Counted from the stretch's first letter, positions 34,213 to 44,208 are shown. The stretch: 64,000 nt of DNA from CADEEN01 sp963706685 (GCA_963706685.1 CAVPMY010000005.1:744001-808000), one strand, 5' to 3'. Translations and numbers: made by a program. Notes: generated by a model from the sequence alone, not told the origin.

Positions 34213-35952
34213 ATGCGAAGCATCACCTTGGCCCTGCGAGCGACTCTGTGTCGAGGCCTTCCGGCGCTGGCTGGCATGTTGCTGGTGGTCGGCATCCATG
34301 CCCAGGAGCGACCGTCTCCGGGCAGTTGGTTCGATGCCAGCCCGCGCGGCTTGACCGATATCCCGCCATCGGTGGCGGCGCCCGAGCCCGCGGCGTCTGC
34401 AGCGTCGGCTCCTGCCCAGTCGATGCCGGGCAACCTGCCGCTGCCGCCGGACCCCGCTACGTCAACGACGCCGATCGTGTTCGGCTCGCAGATCTTCAGC
34501 GGCCGCCTGTCACGACAAACCAGCATCGGCTTCAACGCCGACTACCAGATCGCTGCCGGCGACCGCATCACGATCCGCATGTGGGGCTCCTTTGCCTTCC
34601 AGGCCACGCAGGTGGTGGACTCGCAGGGCAACCTGTTCATCCCAAATGTGGGGCCGATCGCCGTGCAAGGCGTGCGTAACGGCGATCTGAATCGGGTCGT
34701 CGAGGCGCAGGTGCGCCGCACGTTTCGAGCCAACGTGGGCTTGTATGTCGCGCTCGAAGCGGCGCAGCCGGTGCAGGTCTACGTGACCGGGTTTGTCCGC
34801 GCGCCGGGCTTGTACGCGGGTCTTTCGTCAAACTCCGTGCTGACCTACCTGGATCGCGCCGGCGGCATTGACCCGGACCGTGGCAGCTATCTCGAGGTCC
34901 GGGTCCTGCGCGCAGGCCAGCAGCGGGCGCGGATGAACCTCTATGACTTTCTGCTAAAGGGCACGATCCAGGGACTTCAGTTGCAGGACGGCGATTCGAT
35001 CGTGGCCGGGCCTCGGCGCCACACCGTGCTTGTCGGCGGCAAGGTGCTGAACCCCTATCTGTTTGAGTTCGAGAATCCCGAGGTTTCGGCGGCCGACGTG
35101 ATGACACTGGCGCGGCCGCGCCCCGGCGCGACACACTTGAGTGTGGTCAGGACGAACGGCGCCGAGCGCCGCAGCGAGTACTACCCGCTCAGCGACGCGC
35201 AGCGGGTCACGATCCGTGACGGCGACGTGGTGACAGTGACCAGCGACCAGGTTCCCGGCACCATCCTCGTGCGCATCGAGGGCGCCCAACTGGGTGAGCG
35301 CACCTTGGTGCTGCCATACGGAGCGCAATTCAAGATGGCGCTGGACCGCCTGAAGCCTGCCCCCCAGGCGCAAGTGACAGCGCTGCAGTTGTTCCGGCGC
35401 TCGGTCGCCGAACGACAGAAGGAACTGCTCGAGACCTCGCTTCGCAGCATGGAGACCTATGCCCTGACCGCGCGCTCGGCAACGAGCGAGGAAGCCGCGC
35501 TTCGCACGCGCGAAAGCGACCAGATTCTCAAGTTCATCGAACGCGCACGCCTCGTGCAGCCGCGCGGCCAGGTCGTGCTCGCCAAGGGCACCGACATCGG
35601 CGAGATGCTGCTGGAAGACGGCGACGTCATTCGCATTCCGGAATACAGCAGGCTGGTGCTCGTCAGCGGCGAGGTGCTGTTCCCGAACGCGCTCGCATTC
35701 GACGCCGACGCCGGCATCGACGACTACGTCTCGCGCGCTGGCGGCTACACCCAAGGTGCGAACAAGGAGCGCATTGTCGTGCTGCACCAGGACGGCAGCG
35801 TGAGTCCGGATGCGCGCGGCATCGCCTTGCGTACCGGCGACGAAGTGATGGTGCTGCCGAAGATCGAAACCAAGAGCGTAGAGGTCACGCGGGCCATCAC
35901 GCAGATCGTCTACCAGATCGCCGTGTCGGCCAAGGTGCTGTTCGGGCTGTAA
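34213..35952 (+). CDS. kpsD: Outer-membrane polysaccharide export protein (KpsD/Wza family)
   Basis: From ATG 34213 the protein has 579 residues; a TTG at 34204 overlaps kpsE by four bases. A signal peptide covers about 1-30 (cut near IHAQE), followed by a Pro/Ala linker. The poly-export domain begins YQIAAGDRITIRMWG, and several SLBB repeats follow (VYVTGFVRAPGLYAG, then TVLVGGKVLNPYLFEF, then LVLVSGEVLFPNALAF). It forms or gates the outer-membrane exit for the polymer. No lipobox Cys is visible, as in KpsD rather than Wza. It ends the transporter set. Confidence 0.92.
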   Translation: MRSITLALRATLCRGLPALAGMLLVVGIHAQERPSPGSWFDASPRGLTDIPPSVAAPEPAASAASAPAQSMPGNLPLPPDPATSTTPIVFGSQIFSGRLSRQTSIGFNADYQIAAGDRITIRMWGSFAFQATQVVDSQGNLFIPNVGPIAVQGVRNGDLNRVVEAQVRRTFRANVGLYVALEAAQPVQVYVTGFVRAPGLYAGLSSNSVLTYLDRAGGIDPDRGSYLEVRVLRAGQQRARMNLYDFLLKGTIQGLQLQDGDSIVAGPRRHTVLVGGKVLNPYLFEFENPEVSAADVMTLARPRPGATHLSVVRTNGAERRSEYYPLSDAQRVTIRDGDVVTVTSDQVPGTILVRIEGAQLGERTLVLPYGAQFKMALDRLKPAPQAQVTALQLFRRSVAERQKELLETSLRSMETYALTARSATSEEAALRTRESDQILKFIERARLVQPRGQVVLAKGTDIGEMLLEDGDVIRIPEYSRLVLVSGEVLFPNALAFDADAGIDDYVSRAGGYTQGANKERIVVLHQDGSVSPDARGIALRTGDEVMVLPKIETKSVEVTRAITQIVYQIAVSAKVLFGL

Positions 35953-35971
35953 AACAGGCGGCCGTGCACCT

Positions 35972-35997
35972 GCGCAACCGATAATCGCCGGTTGCGC
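35972..35997 (+). terminator. Stem-loop between kpsD and wecB, terminator-like but with weak T-tract
   Basis: GCGCAACCG (35972-35980) pairs perfectly with CGGTTGCGC (35989-35997) around an 8-base loop. It is followed by TGTTGTCG, only a weak U-tract, and wecB starts 15 bases later. It may act as a partial terminator, lowering expression of the sugar genes relative to the transporter, or as an mRNA-processing or stability element. Confidence 0.5.
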
Positions 35998-36011
35998 TGT
36001 TGTCGTACCCC

Positions 36012-37142
36012 ATGAAGATCATCACTGTCTTTGGCACCCGCCCCGAGGCCATCAAGATGGCTCCCTTGGTCAAGCACCTGGGGTCGCTGCCGGGCATTGA
36101 CCACCGGGTCTGCGTCACCGCGCAGCATCGGCACATGCTCGACCAGGTGCTCGCGCTATTCGAGATCACGCCGGATCACGACCTGAACCTGATGCGTCAG
36201 GGCCAGGATCTCACGTCGGTAACGGCCGACATCCTGCGCTCGATCAAGCCATTGTTCGAGCGCGAGCGCCCCGATTTCGTACTCGTGCACGGCGACACCA
36301 CCACCACGTTCGCGACGACGCTGGCCGCGTTCTACCAGCGCATCCCGGTCGGCCACGTGGAGGCCGGGCTTCGAACGGGCAATCTGTATTCGCCCTGGCC
36401 CGAGGAGGCCAACCGAAAGCTCACCGGCGCGCTGGCGCGCCTGCATTTCGCACCGACCACGCTCGCGCGCGACAACTTGCTGCGCGAAGCGGTGCCAGCC
36501 GAACGCATCGTTGTCACCGGCAACACCGTGATCGACGCGCTTCTGAGCGTGCAGTTGAAGATCGGCGCGTCACCGGAGCTGGTCGCCACCATGCAGGCCC
36601 GCTTTCCATTCCTGCGAGGGGGCGCCAGGATGCTGCTGATCACCGGGCATCGCAGGGAGAACTTCGGCGATGGATTCGAGCGTATCTGTGAGGCCATCGC
36701 ACAACTTGCACGACGCTACCCGGAGATGGACGTCGTCTATCCGTTGCACCTCAATCCCAACGTGCAGGAGCCGGTGCGTCGCACGCTCAGCGACATCACC
36801 AACGTGCAGCTGATCGAGCCGCAGGACTATCTGCCCTTCGTCTACCTGATGGGCCGCGCAACCGTCATCCTCACCGACTCGGGCGGCATCCAGGAAGAGG
36901 CGCCGTCCCTGGGCAAGCCGGTCCTGGTGATGCGCAACACCACGGAGCGCCCGGAAGCGGTGGAAGCCGGCACCGTGCGTCTGGTCGGCACCGACGTGCG
37001 CGCGATCGTTGAAGGCGTCAGCACCCTTCTGGACGACGCCGATGCGTACCGCGCCATGAGCGTCGCGCACAACCCCTATGGCGACGGGCTGGCCTGCGAG
37101 AGGATCGGCCGCACGCTTCAGAAACTCAGCACGTGTGACTAA
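36012..37142 (+). CDS. wecB: UDP-N-acetylglucosamine 2-epimerase (non-hydrolysing)
   Basis: From ATG 36012 the protein has 376 residues. VFGTRPEAIKMAPLV at the start, VHGDTTTTFA, HVEAGLRTGN, TGHRRENFG and DSGGIQEEAPSLGKPV are all WecB signatures. It converts UDP-GlcNAc to UDP-ManNAc. With wecC four bases downstream, the pair makes UDP-ManNAcA, so the exported polymer probably contains N-acetylmannosaminuronic acid. Confidence 0.96.
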   Translation: MKIITVFGTRPEAIKMAPLVKHLGSLPGIDHRVCVTAQHRHMLDQVLALFEITPDHDLNLMRQGQDLTSVTADILRSIKPLFERERPDFVLVHGDTTTTFATTLAAFYQRIPVGHVEAGLRTGNLYSPWPEEANRKLTGALARLHFAPTTLARDNLLREAVPAERIVVTGNTVIDALLSVQLKIGASPELVATMQARFPFLRGGARMLLITGHRRENFGDGFERICEAIAQLARRYPEMDVVYPLHLNPNVQEPVRRTLSDITNVQLIEPQDYLPFVYLMGRATVILTDSGGIQEEAPSLGKPVLVMRNTTERPEAVEAGTVRLVGTDVRAIVEGVSTLLDDADAYRAMSVAHNPYGDGLACERIGRTLQKLSTCD

Positions 37143-37146
37143 CCCC

Positions 37147-38424
37147 ATGAACCAACTCGAAACCTTTCACGTCGTGTCGATGATCGGCCTGGGCTACATC
37201 GGCCTGCCGACGGCGGCCATGTTTGCAGCGCGCCGTACCCGTGTCATCGGTGTCGAAGTCAACGAACGCGCTGTCGAAACCATCAACCAGGGCCGCATCC
37301 ACATCGTCGAGCCCGAGTTGGACATGATCGTCCACAGCGCAGTCACGCAGGGTTTCCTGCGCGCGACGACGAAGCCCGAACCGGCGGACGCTTTCCTGAT
37401 CGCGGTTCCCACGCCCTTCACCAGCCGTCGCGAGCCCGATCTCAGCTACGTCAAATCTGCCGCCGAATCGATTGCGCCGGTGCTGCGCGCGGGCAACCTC
37501 GTCGTGCTGGAGTCGACGTCGCCAGTCGGTACCACGGAGCAGTTGGTCGAGTGGTTGGCCGCTGCGCGGCCGGACCTGCGATTCCCGGGACGCAGCGGAA
37601 TCGAGGCCGTCGACATCAACGTCGCCTACTGCCCCGAGCGGGTGCTGCCCGGTCAGGTGGTTCGCGAACTTGTCGAGAACGACCGCATCATCGGCGGCAT
37701 CACGGCGGATTGTTCCCGTCGCGCCGTCGCCCTGTATCGCATCTTCGTGCAGGGTGAGTTGCACGTGACGCATGCGCGAACGGCCGAGATGTGCAAGTTG
37801 ACCGAGAATTCATTTCGAGACGTGAACATCGCCTTTGCGAACGAATTGTCCATGGTGTGCGGCAAGCTCGACATCGATGTCTGGGAGCTGATCCGCTTGG
37901 CCAACAGGCACCCTCGCGTGAAGATTCTGCAGCCCGGTGCAGGTGTCGGTGGCCATTGCATCGCGGTGGACCCCTGGTTCATCGTCGACAAGACGCCCGA
38001 CGAAGCGCGGCTGATTCGCACCGCACGCGAGGTCAACGATGCCAAGCCTGGCTGGGTGCTTGGATGCGTACGTCAGGCGGTGCGGTCCAGGGCGGCGGCC
38101 GAAAGCGGTGTCAAGGAGTCCGACCTGACCATAGCCGTGCTCGGCCTGGCCTTCAAGCCCAACATCGATGACCTGCGTGAAAGCCCCGCCATGTCGATCG
38201 CCGAGCAATTGCAGCAGGCGTCGCCAGCCCGGCTGCTCGTCGTCGAGCCGAATATCGAGGCATTGCCCAAGGGGCTGCCGCGCGCTTCGCTCGTCGCACT
38301 GGGCGAAGCGCTGGCCCGTGCCGACGTGGTGGTGGTGCTGGTCGCACACCGTGAATTCAAGGACCTTGCCGCGCGCCTGCGCCCCGCACAGACGGCCATC
38401 GACGCGGTCGGCGTCCTGAAGTGA
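37147..38424 (+). CDS. wecC: UDP-N-acetyl-D-mannosamine dehydrogenase
   Basis: From ATG 37147 the protein has 425 residues. The Rossmann NAD-binding GLGYIGLPTA (about 14-23) opens the chain. ESTSPVGTT, CPERVLPG, KLTENSFRDVNIAF and GVGGHCIAVDPWF follow, the last with the catalytic Cys of UDP-sugar dehydrogenases. It oxidises UDP-ManNAc to UDP-ManNAcA. Its position after wecB makes this substrate much more likely than UDP-glucose. The next gene starts 16 bases later. Confidence 0.95.
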   Translation: MNQLETFHVVSMIGLGYIGLPTAAMFAARRTRVIGVEVNERAVETINQGRIHIVEPELDMIVHSAVTQGFLRATTKPEPADAFLIAVPTPFTSRREPDLSYVKSAAESIAPVLRAGNLVVLESTSPVGTTEQLVEWLAAARPDLRFPGRSGIEAVDINVAYCPERVLPGQVVRELVENDRIIGGITADCSRRAVALYRIFVQGELHVTHARTAEMCKLTENSFRDVNIAFANELSMVCGKLDIDVWELIRLANRHPRVKILQPGAGVGGHCIAVDPWFIVDKTPDEARLIRTAREVNDAKPGWVLGCVRQAVRSRAAAESGVKESDLTIAVLGLAFKPNIDDLRESPAMSIAEQLQQASPARLLVVEPNIEALPKGLPRASLVALGEALARADVVVVLVAHREFKDLAARLRPAQTAIDAVGVLK

Positions 38425-38440
38425 CAGGCTGCGACGGGCA

Positions 38441-41400
38441 ATGAACGACAGCGCAGGTCCGGGCACCGCGGCGCCACAACACGATCGAGCGACGGTGCTC
38501 GATCTTGTGGTCGACGCTATCGGCTACCGCATCGTGCTGCCGCACGCACAAACCGACTACATCCAGAAGAAGCTCGTCACCGAGCAGGTTCCCTACGAAT
38601 TGGAGATGCTTGAAGATATCCGCGGTCGTGTCTCGGCCGGGGAGCTGGTACTCGACATCGGGGCCAACATCGGCAATCACACGCTGTTCCTGGCTGCCGT
38701 GGCGGGATGCGAAGTTCACGCCTTCGAACCCAATCCAGCGCTGTGCGCCGCGTTGCGCCAGAGCATCGCGCTCAATGGACTGGACGGGCGAGTCTGCCTG
38801 CATGAAACCGGGCTCGGCCGAACCCGAGGCCGCGCGCACTTTGGCGTCAGCCTGCCCGAGAATCTGGGCGGCCAGCACCTCTCGCTTGGCGATGGTGAAC
38901 TGCACGTCGCGCCGCTCGACGACTTCGCCTTTGTGCGCCCGGTGGCGGCGATCAAGCTCGACGTCGAAGGCATGGAGATAGACGTGCTGGAGGGTGCGCG
39001 GCAACTGTTGCTTCGCGACCGGCCGCTGATCTATGCGGAATGCAGCACCGAACAACATTACCGGCGCATGGCGCGCTGGATGGAGGCCATTGGCTACACC
39101 TGCTGGGACAGCTTCAATGCAACGCCGACGCATTTGTTCATCGCCTCCGAGCGATTGACCATTGAGCAGCGGCTGCAGCATCTGCAATCCCGGACCGCAC
39201 AAACCGACTACAAGTCGCAGCAACTGCTTCGGGAAGTTCGCAATCGCAACGCCCATTCGCGAGAAAAGGAACGTGAAGCGAATCGGCTGCAGTTGAACAA
39301 GTTGACCTCTGAGCTTGCCGATTCACAGACGGCCGCGCGCGACTTGCGCCAACAACTCGACCAGGCCCGCCGGGCCGAGCAAAGGCTGGAGCGCGTGGTC
39401 GAGGTACGCGACGTGAGGCTGGCTGCCACGCAGCGGCGGGAGTCGGAACTTGGCGCGCGGCTGCAGCAGATCAGAGAATCGGCCACCTTCCGGATCGGGC
39501 AAGCACTTGCAACCGCGGCGCGCTCGCCCAGCGCCGCCATCCTGCTGCCTGTGCAGTTGCTGCGCATCGCCGCCGCCGCGCGCACACGCCGGCGATTGCG
39601 CGAGCAGGAAGCGAGCCAGGCACGGGGGGTGTCCGATGTACCCGGCACGACGAACCGGCACGACCCGCTTGCCCGCGAGTTGGCGCCGTGCTTGCCGGCG
39701 GCTGGGGCCGAACCGGCGCGTCTGAACCCGAATGCAAAATCGCTCAAAGGATTGCGTGTCGCGGCCATCATGGACGAGTTCACGCACCACTCTTTTGCCC
39801 CCGAGTGCGAGCTGATGCCACTGAGCATCGCCGGCTGGCAGGCCCAACTCGAGGCGACACCACCGGACATGGTTTTCATCGAATCGGCTTGGCGGGGTGC
39901 CGAAGGCGACTGGGCACTGAAGATCAGCAACCCCTCGCAGGAACTCGCGTCCCTCTTGCAGTGGGCGCAGGACAAGCGCGTGCCCACCGTGTTCTGGAAC
40001 AAGGAAGACCCGGTGCATTTCAGCGTCTTCCTGCACGTCGCACGCGCCGTCGACTACGTGTTCACGACGGACATCGACTGCATCGCCCGCTACAAGCGCG
40101 AGGTCGGGCACGAACGCGTCTACCTGTTGCCCTTTGCCGCCCAGCCCGTGGTGCACAACCCGATCGAGCGTTTCCCTCGCGACGATGCGTTCTGCTTTGC
40201 CGGGTCCTACTACCTGAAGTACCCCGAGCGCCAGCGCGACTTCAGCAGCCTGCTCGACGCGGTCAAGGGGCTCAAACCGGTCGAGATCTTCGACCGCAAC
40301 TTTGGCAACCCGCACCCGCACTACGAATTCCCGCCGCAATATCAGCCTTTCATCGTCGGCACACTGCCCTTCGACCAGATCGACAAGGCCTACAAGGGCT
40401 ATCGATACGGCATCAACATGAACACCATCAAGCAGTCGCAGACGATGTTCGCGCGCCGGGTGTTCGAGCTGCTGGCCAGCAACACGGTGGTGGTGAGCAA
40501 CTTCTCGCGCGGCATGCGCTTGTTCTTTGGTGACCTGGTCATCTCGAGCGACGCTTCGAGCGAAGTGCAGCGCCGGCTTGCTCCGCTGGCCGACGAGACC
40601 ACGCTGCGAAAATTCCGCCTGGCCGGGCTGCGCAAAGTCATGGCAGAACATACCTACGCCAACCGATTGGCGTACGTGGCCGGCCAACTGGGCGGCGATG
40701 CGCTGGCGGCAACACATGTGAACTTGTGCGTAATCGCCTTCGCCGACGACGAGCACCAGGCGCGTCACGCCTGGACGGCCTGGTCGCGCCAGTCGTTGGC
40801 CGGCACCACGCTGTGCCTTGTCGGGCGCACTCCGGCGCAAGACGCCTTTGGGGCGCGGGTCTTCCACGCGCCGGACGTGAAGGCGCTCAAGCACCTGTCG
40901 GCGTTCCAGGCTGCCGAATGGATCGCCCCGATCAGTCCGGCTGACTATCACGGGCCGAATTACCTGCTCGACCTGCACCAGGCCACGGGCTATTGCGACG
41001 CCGATGCCGTCGGCAAGGCAGCGCACTACCGGCTGCGCGCCAACGTCGAGGAGGGCGTCGAGCTGATCGATGGTGCGCTGGCGTACCGCCCGGTGGAACG
41101 CTTGCGCCTGCGTGCGTGCTTGCTCACGCGTGCACGCTTCGAGTCGCTCGAACTCGCCGACAGCGCCGCACTCGACGCAGCCGAACTTCGCGGCGCGGGC
41201 TTGATGGCGGTCGACGAATTCAGCTTCGCGCTCGACGCTGGGGTCGAGCCGGACGTTGCCGTGCGCCAGGCCGTCGACGACCTGCCCGGCCTGCGCCGCG
41301 GCATCGATCTGGCGCAGGATCTTCTGCCGCGAGCCGGGCGCATCGGCGCGGCCACCCAGCCCGATGGCGCCGCCGGATGGGCCGACGCGCCGGGGCTGTC

Positions 41401-42931
41401 TGCCGAGGAGCTGGCGGGACTGATGCACAACAGGGTTGGAGCCAGGGTGGACGAAGGCCGATTGCGCATCAGCATCTCGCTGCCCGCAGGCAAGCACCAC
41501 TACATCTATCTGGAGCGGGTGTTCGAGCGTGCGGCGCTCAACCTGGAGATGAACAGCCGCATTCACCTGGTATGCACTCACGACGACACGCTCGAAGTGC
41601 GCACGGTGTTCGAGTTCCTCGACGCCAACAAGCAGAAGATCAGCCATGCCATCAACAAGGCCGGGCAGGCCGGCTCGCTGGCCATCCCGGCGCAATGCCG
41701 CAATCTGCGCGTCGGGCTGCGCTTCGTCGGCCACGGCGAGCTGCTGATCGAGCGCCTCGTTCTGGCCGACCTGCGCGAGCGGCCGACGGTGTTCGTCGGC
41801 ACGTCGCCCAACCTCGTCGTGTTGAAGCAGTACCCCGACTACGAAGACCTCTACAAATACGGCTTCGTGCACAGCCGCCTGCGTGCCTACCGGCGGGAGG
41901 GACAAGCCTGCGATGTCTTCCGGCTCGCCAGCGAAGAGCCGTACGCCTGCCGCGAGTTCGAGAACGTCGACATTGCCACCGGCGACCGCGATCTGCTCGA
42001 TCTGGCGCTGCAGTCAGGCCAGTTTGCCCACGTGCTCGTTCACCTGATGGACCGCTCCATTTGGGAGGTCTTGCGGCGCCACCTCGACCGCGTCAAAGCC
42101 ACGGTCTGGGTCCATGGCGCGGAGATCCAGGTCTGGCAGCGTCGAGAGTTCGAGTTCGAGCGCATGGATCAGGCCGAGGTGGCACGGCAAAAGAAGCTGA
42201 GCGATCGGCGGGCGAATTTCTGGCACGAGGTACTGGACCAACCACATCCCAACCTGCGGCTCGTCTTCGTGTCGCGCCATTTCGCCGACGAGACGATGGC
42301 CGACCTGAGCCTCGATCCGCAATTGGTGCCACACGAAATCATTCACAACTACATCGATGATGACGTCTTCACCTATGCCCCGAAGAGGCCAGAGGATCGG
42401 CTGGCCCTGCTGTCGATTCGACCCTTCGCGAGCCGCAAGTACGCCAACGATCTGACCGTGGCCGCCATCCTGTCGGTGGCCCGCGAACCGTGGTTCGGCG
42501 AACTGCGCATCACGATCGCCGGCGACGGGGAACTTTTTGAAGAGCTCACGCAGCCGCTGGCTGGTTTGCCCAACGTCACGCTCGAAAAGCGCTTTCTCAC
42601 GCAGGCGGAGATCGCCCGGCTTCATCGTCATCATGGCGTATTCCTGAGCCCGACCCGCATGGACGCTCAGGGTGTGTCGCGGGACGAAGCCATGAGTTCC
42701 GGCCTCGTTCCCATCACGAATCGCGTGGCCGCGGTGCCCGAATTCGTCGATGAAGACTGCGGCCTGCTTGCGCCGGCGGACGACGCAGAAGCTTTGGCTG
42801 CCGCCATCCGTCAGCTCCATGATGACCCCGCGTTGTTCCTGCGCCTGTCGGCAGCCGCGGCGCGGCGCGTGCGAGAGCAGTCGGGTTTTGAGCGGACGAT
42901 CCGGCGCGAGATCCAGCTCTTTGCCGGGTGA
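38441..42931 (+). CDS. Giant multidomain enzyme: FkbM methyltransferase plus glycosyltransferase domains
   Basis: The 1496-residue protein appears modular. Residues about 50-240 form an FkbM-type SAM methyltransferase (LVLDIGANIGNH near 70, KLDVEGMEIDVLEGA near 172). About 240-355 is a charged coiled coil. About 437-760 resembles CgeB/DUF3880 glycosyltransferases (VFWNKEDPVHF, YRYGINMNTI). About 760-985 looks like a degraded glycosyltransferase-2 module. About 987-1115 looks like a beta-sandwich, possibly sugar-binding. About 1117-1496 is a GT4 domain (LLSIRPFASRKYAND, GVSRDEAMSSGLVPITN). It probably builds and methylates part of the polymer, as a cytoplasmic enzyme. Domain borders and donors are inferred by eye. 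It overlaps the next gene's possible GTG by four bases. Confidence 0.82.
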   Translation: MNDSAGPGTAAPQHDRATVLDLVVDAIGYRIVLPHAQTDYIQKKLVTEQVPYELEMLEDIRGRVSAGELVLDIGANIGNHTLFLAAVAGCEVHAFEPNPALCAALRQSIALNGLDGRVCLHETGLGRTRGRAHFGVSLPENLGGQHLSLGDGELHVAPLDDFAFVRPVAAIKLDVEGMEIDVLEGARQLLLRDRPLIYAECSTEQHYRRMARWMEAIGYTCWDSFNATPTHLFIASERLTIEQRLQHLQSRTAQTDYKSQQLLREVRNRNAHSREKEREANRLQLNKLTSELADSQTAARDLRQQLDQARRAEQRLERVVEVRDVRLAATQRRESELGARLQQIRESATFRIGQALATAARSPSAAILLPVQLLRIAAAARTRRRLREQEASQARGVSDVPGTTNRHDPLARELAPCLPAAGAEPARLNPNAKSLKGLRVAAIMDEFTHHSFAPECELMPLSIAGWQAQLEATPPDMVFIESAWRGAEGDWALKISNPSQELASLLQWAQDKRVPTVFWNKEDPVHFSVFLHVARAVDYVFTTDIDCIARYKREVGHERVYLLPFAAQPVVHNPIERFPRDDAFCFAGSYYLKYPERQRDFSSLLDAVKGLKPVEIFDRNFGNPHPHYEFPPQYQPFIVGTLPFDQIDKAYKGYRYGINMNTIKQSQTMFARRVFELLASNTVVVSNFSRGMRLFFGDLVISSDASSEVQRRLAPLADETTLRKFRLAGLRKVMAEHTYANRLAYVAGQLGGDALAATHVNLCVIAFADDEHQARHAWTAWSRQSLAGTTLCLVGRTPAQDAFGARVFHAPDVKALKHLSAFQAAEWIAPISPADYHGPNYLLDLHQATGYCDADAVGKAAHYRLRANVEEGVELIDGALAYRPVERLRLRACLLTRARFESLELADSAALDAAELRGAGLMAVDEFSFALDAGVEPDVAVRQAVDDLPGLRRGIDLAQDLLPRAGRIGAATQPDGAAGWADAPGLSAEELAGLMHNRVGARVDEGRLRISISLPAGKHHYIYLERVFERAALNLEMNSRIHLVCTHDDTLEVRTVFEFLDANKQKISHAINKAGQAGSLAIPAQCRNLRVGLRFVGHGELLIERLVLADLRERPTVFVGTSPNLVVLKQYPDYEDLYKYGFVHSRLRAYRREGQACDVFRLASEEPYACREFENVDIATGDRDLLDLALQSGQFAHVLVHLMDRSIWEVLRRHLDRVKATVWVHGAEIQVWQRREFEFERMDQAEVARQKKLSDRRANFWHEVLDQPHPNLRLVFVSRHFADETMADLSLDPQLVPHEIIHNYIDDDVFTYAPKRPEDRLALLSIRPFASRKYANDLTVAAILSVAREPWFGELRITIAGDGELFEELTQPLAGLPNVTLEKRFLTQAEIARLHRHHGVFLSPTRMDAQGVSRDEAMSSGLVPITNRVAAVPEFVDEDCGLLAPADDAEALAAAIRQLHDDPALFLRLSAAAARRVREQSGFERTIRREIQLFAG

Positions 42932-42975
42932 GCTTGTCGCGCGCCGCTGAAAGCCCGCAAAGACGAATCCGACCC

Positions 42976-44127
42976 ATGGAACTCGAACGCCCCGAAACAG
43001 CTGCACGGTACGTGCTGGTCAAGAGTTACTACGGCCTCGGTGGCGACCTTTGCGTGCTGCTCGGAGCCATGCGCTATGCGCAGCAGACGCGCCGCACCCT
43101 GCTGGCAGACTGGAGCGGCGGCTTCTACGGCAGCGTTGCCGATGGCCGTTTGCTCCACGCCCTGTTCGACAGCCCGCGCTTCGAGACCTCGGCCGCGCTG
43201 CCGGCACAACCGCTGAGCGTCTTTCCTTCGGTCTGGCAGGACCGCCTGCAGCTCCCGCCAATGTCGTACCTTTCAGGGCAGGAGCTGACCCTGTCGCGCC
43301 CCGAGGAGGCGCCACTGGACTGCCCGGCCGACTGCGTCGTGATCACGCGCGACTCGAAACGCCTGACCCGCCAGCCGGAGCAGTTTCACCCCGTGGCGCG
43401 ACGGTTGCAGCCCGTGCGCGCTGTGCGCGATGCAGTGGCGCGCGAGGCCGCGCAATGGATCCCCAAAGCACCTTCCATCGGCATCCACTACCGGCATGGC
43501 AATGGCGAGCGAAAAGTCGTGCCGCCCGATCCGCGCTGGTTTCGCAACCGAATCAATGCGCGCCTGCGCATGCTCGATCGAGGCCCCAACGAGTTCAGCC
43601 TCTTCGTTGCCACGGACTGCCGGGGCGCGGTGGACTATTTCCGCCGCTACTACCCGAACACGTTCGCCTGCGAAAAGCCTTATCGTCCGAACGGCGCCGG
43701 CGCGATGCACGTCGGCCGCGAAGACCTCGACGACGCCGCCCGCATGCAAGCCGCACACGAAGCGTTGATCGACATGTACACGCTGGCCGAATGTGACTGG
43801 TTCATCGGCTCCAGAGGCTTCTTCAGCCTGTTCGTCAAGCTGCTCCGCGGGCGTCGCCACACCATGCTGTACGAGGGTGCTCGACTGTTCAATGACTATT
43901 GCTTCACGGATCGCTACGGCCCGGCCGAGGCTGACCCGGTGATGGGCCTGGCGCTGAGGCAGGCACGCCAGACCGTGGACGGCCTCTTTGTTCGCCTGGA
44001 GGCCGACCGCCGGCGTCTGGTCTACTACGACGAACCGATCTACGACGTGCCGGCGGAGCTGACCAGCCTCGCCGTGGACCAGGTCCAGGAGATGCGACGC
44101 GCCGTCATTGCTCGCCGGACCTATTAG
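42976..44127 (+). CDS. NodZ-like fucosyltransferase (GT23 family)
   Basis: From ATG 42976 the protein has 383 residues; GTG 42928 would add 16 and overlap the giant gene by four bases. IGIHYRHGNGE (168-178) matches the HxRxGNGE donor-site motif of NodZ and alpha-1,6-fucosyltransferases. FVATDCRGAVDYF and FIGSRGFFSLF match later family blocks. NodZ adds L-fucose from GDP-fucose to Nod factors. Here gmd and fcl, which make GDP-fucose, lie two and three genes downstream, which supports the same donor. No signal peptide is present. The acceptor is unknown but is probably the exported polysaccharide. Confidence 0.78.
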   Translation: MELERPETAARYVLVKSYYGLGGDLCVLLGAMRYAQQTRRTLLADWSGGFYGSVADGRLLHALFDSPRFETSAALPAQPLSVFPSVWQDRLQLPPMSYLSGQELTLSRPEEAPLDCPADCVVITRDSKRLTRQPEQFHPVARRLQPVRAVRDAVAREAAQWIPKAPSIGIHYRHGNGERKVVPPDPRWFRNRINARLRMLDRGPNEFSLFVATDCRGAVDYFRRYYPNTFACEKPYRPNGAGAMHVGREDLDDAARMQAAHEALIDMYTLAECDWFIGSRGFFSLFVKLLRGRRHTMLYEGARLFNDYCFTDRYGPAEADPVMGLALRQARQTVDGLFVRLEADRRRLVYYDEPIYDVPAELTSLAVDQVQEMRRAVIARRTY

Positions 44128-44208
44128 TCGCCCGTGCCAGGCCGCCGTCAACGGGCAGCCCTGCGCAGCCTGCAACCATGCAACAGACCGTTTGTCAGTG
44201 ACTCGACG

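Noticed and set aside
39323..41905. 860-codon open frame antisense to the giant glycosyltransferase gene
   Set aside because: Its composition (Val, Arg, Ala, Gln rich, no motifs) is that of an antisense shadow, while the plus strand has clear enzyme motifs.
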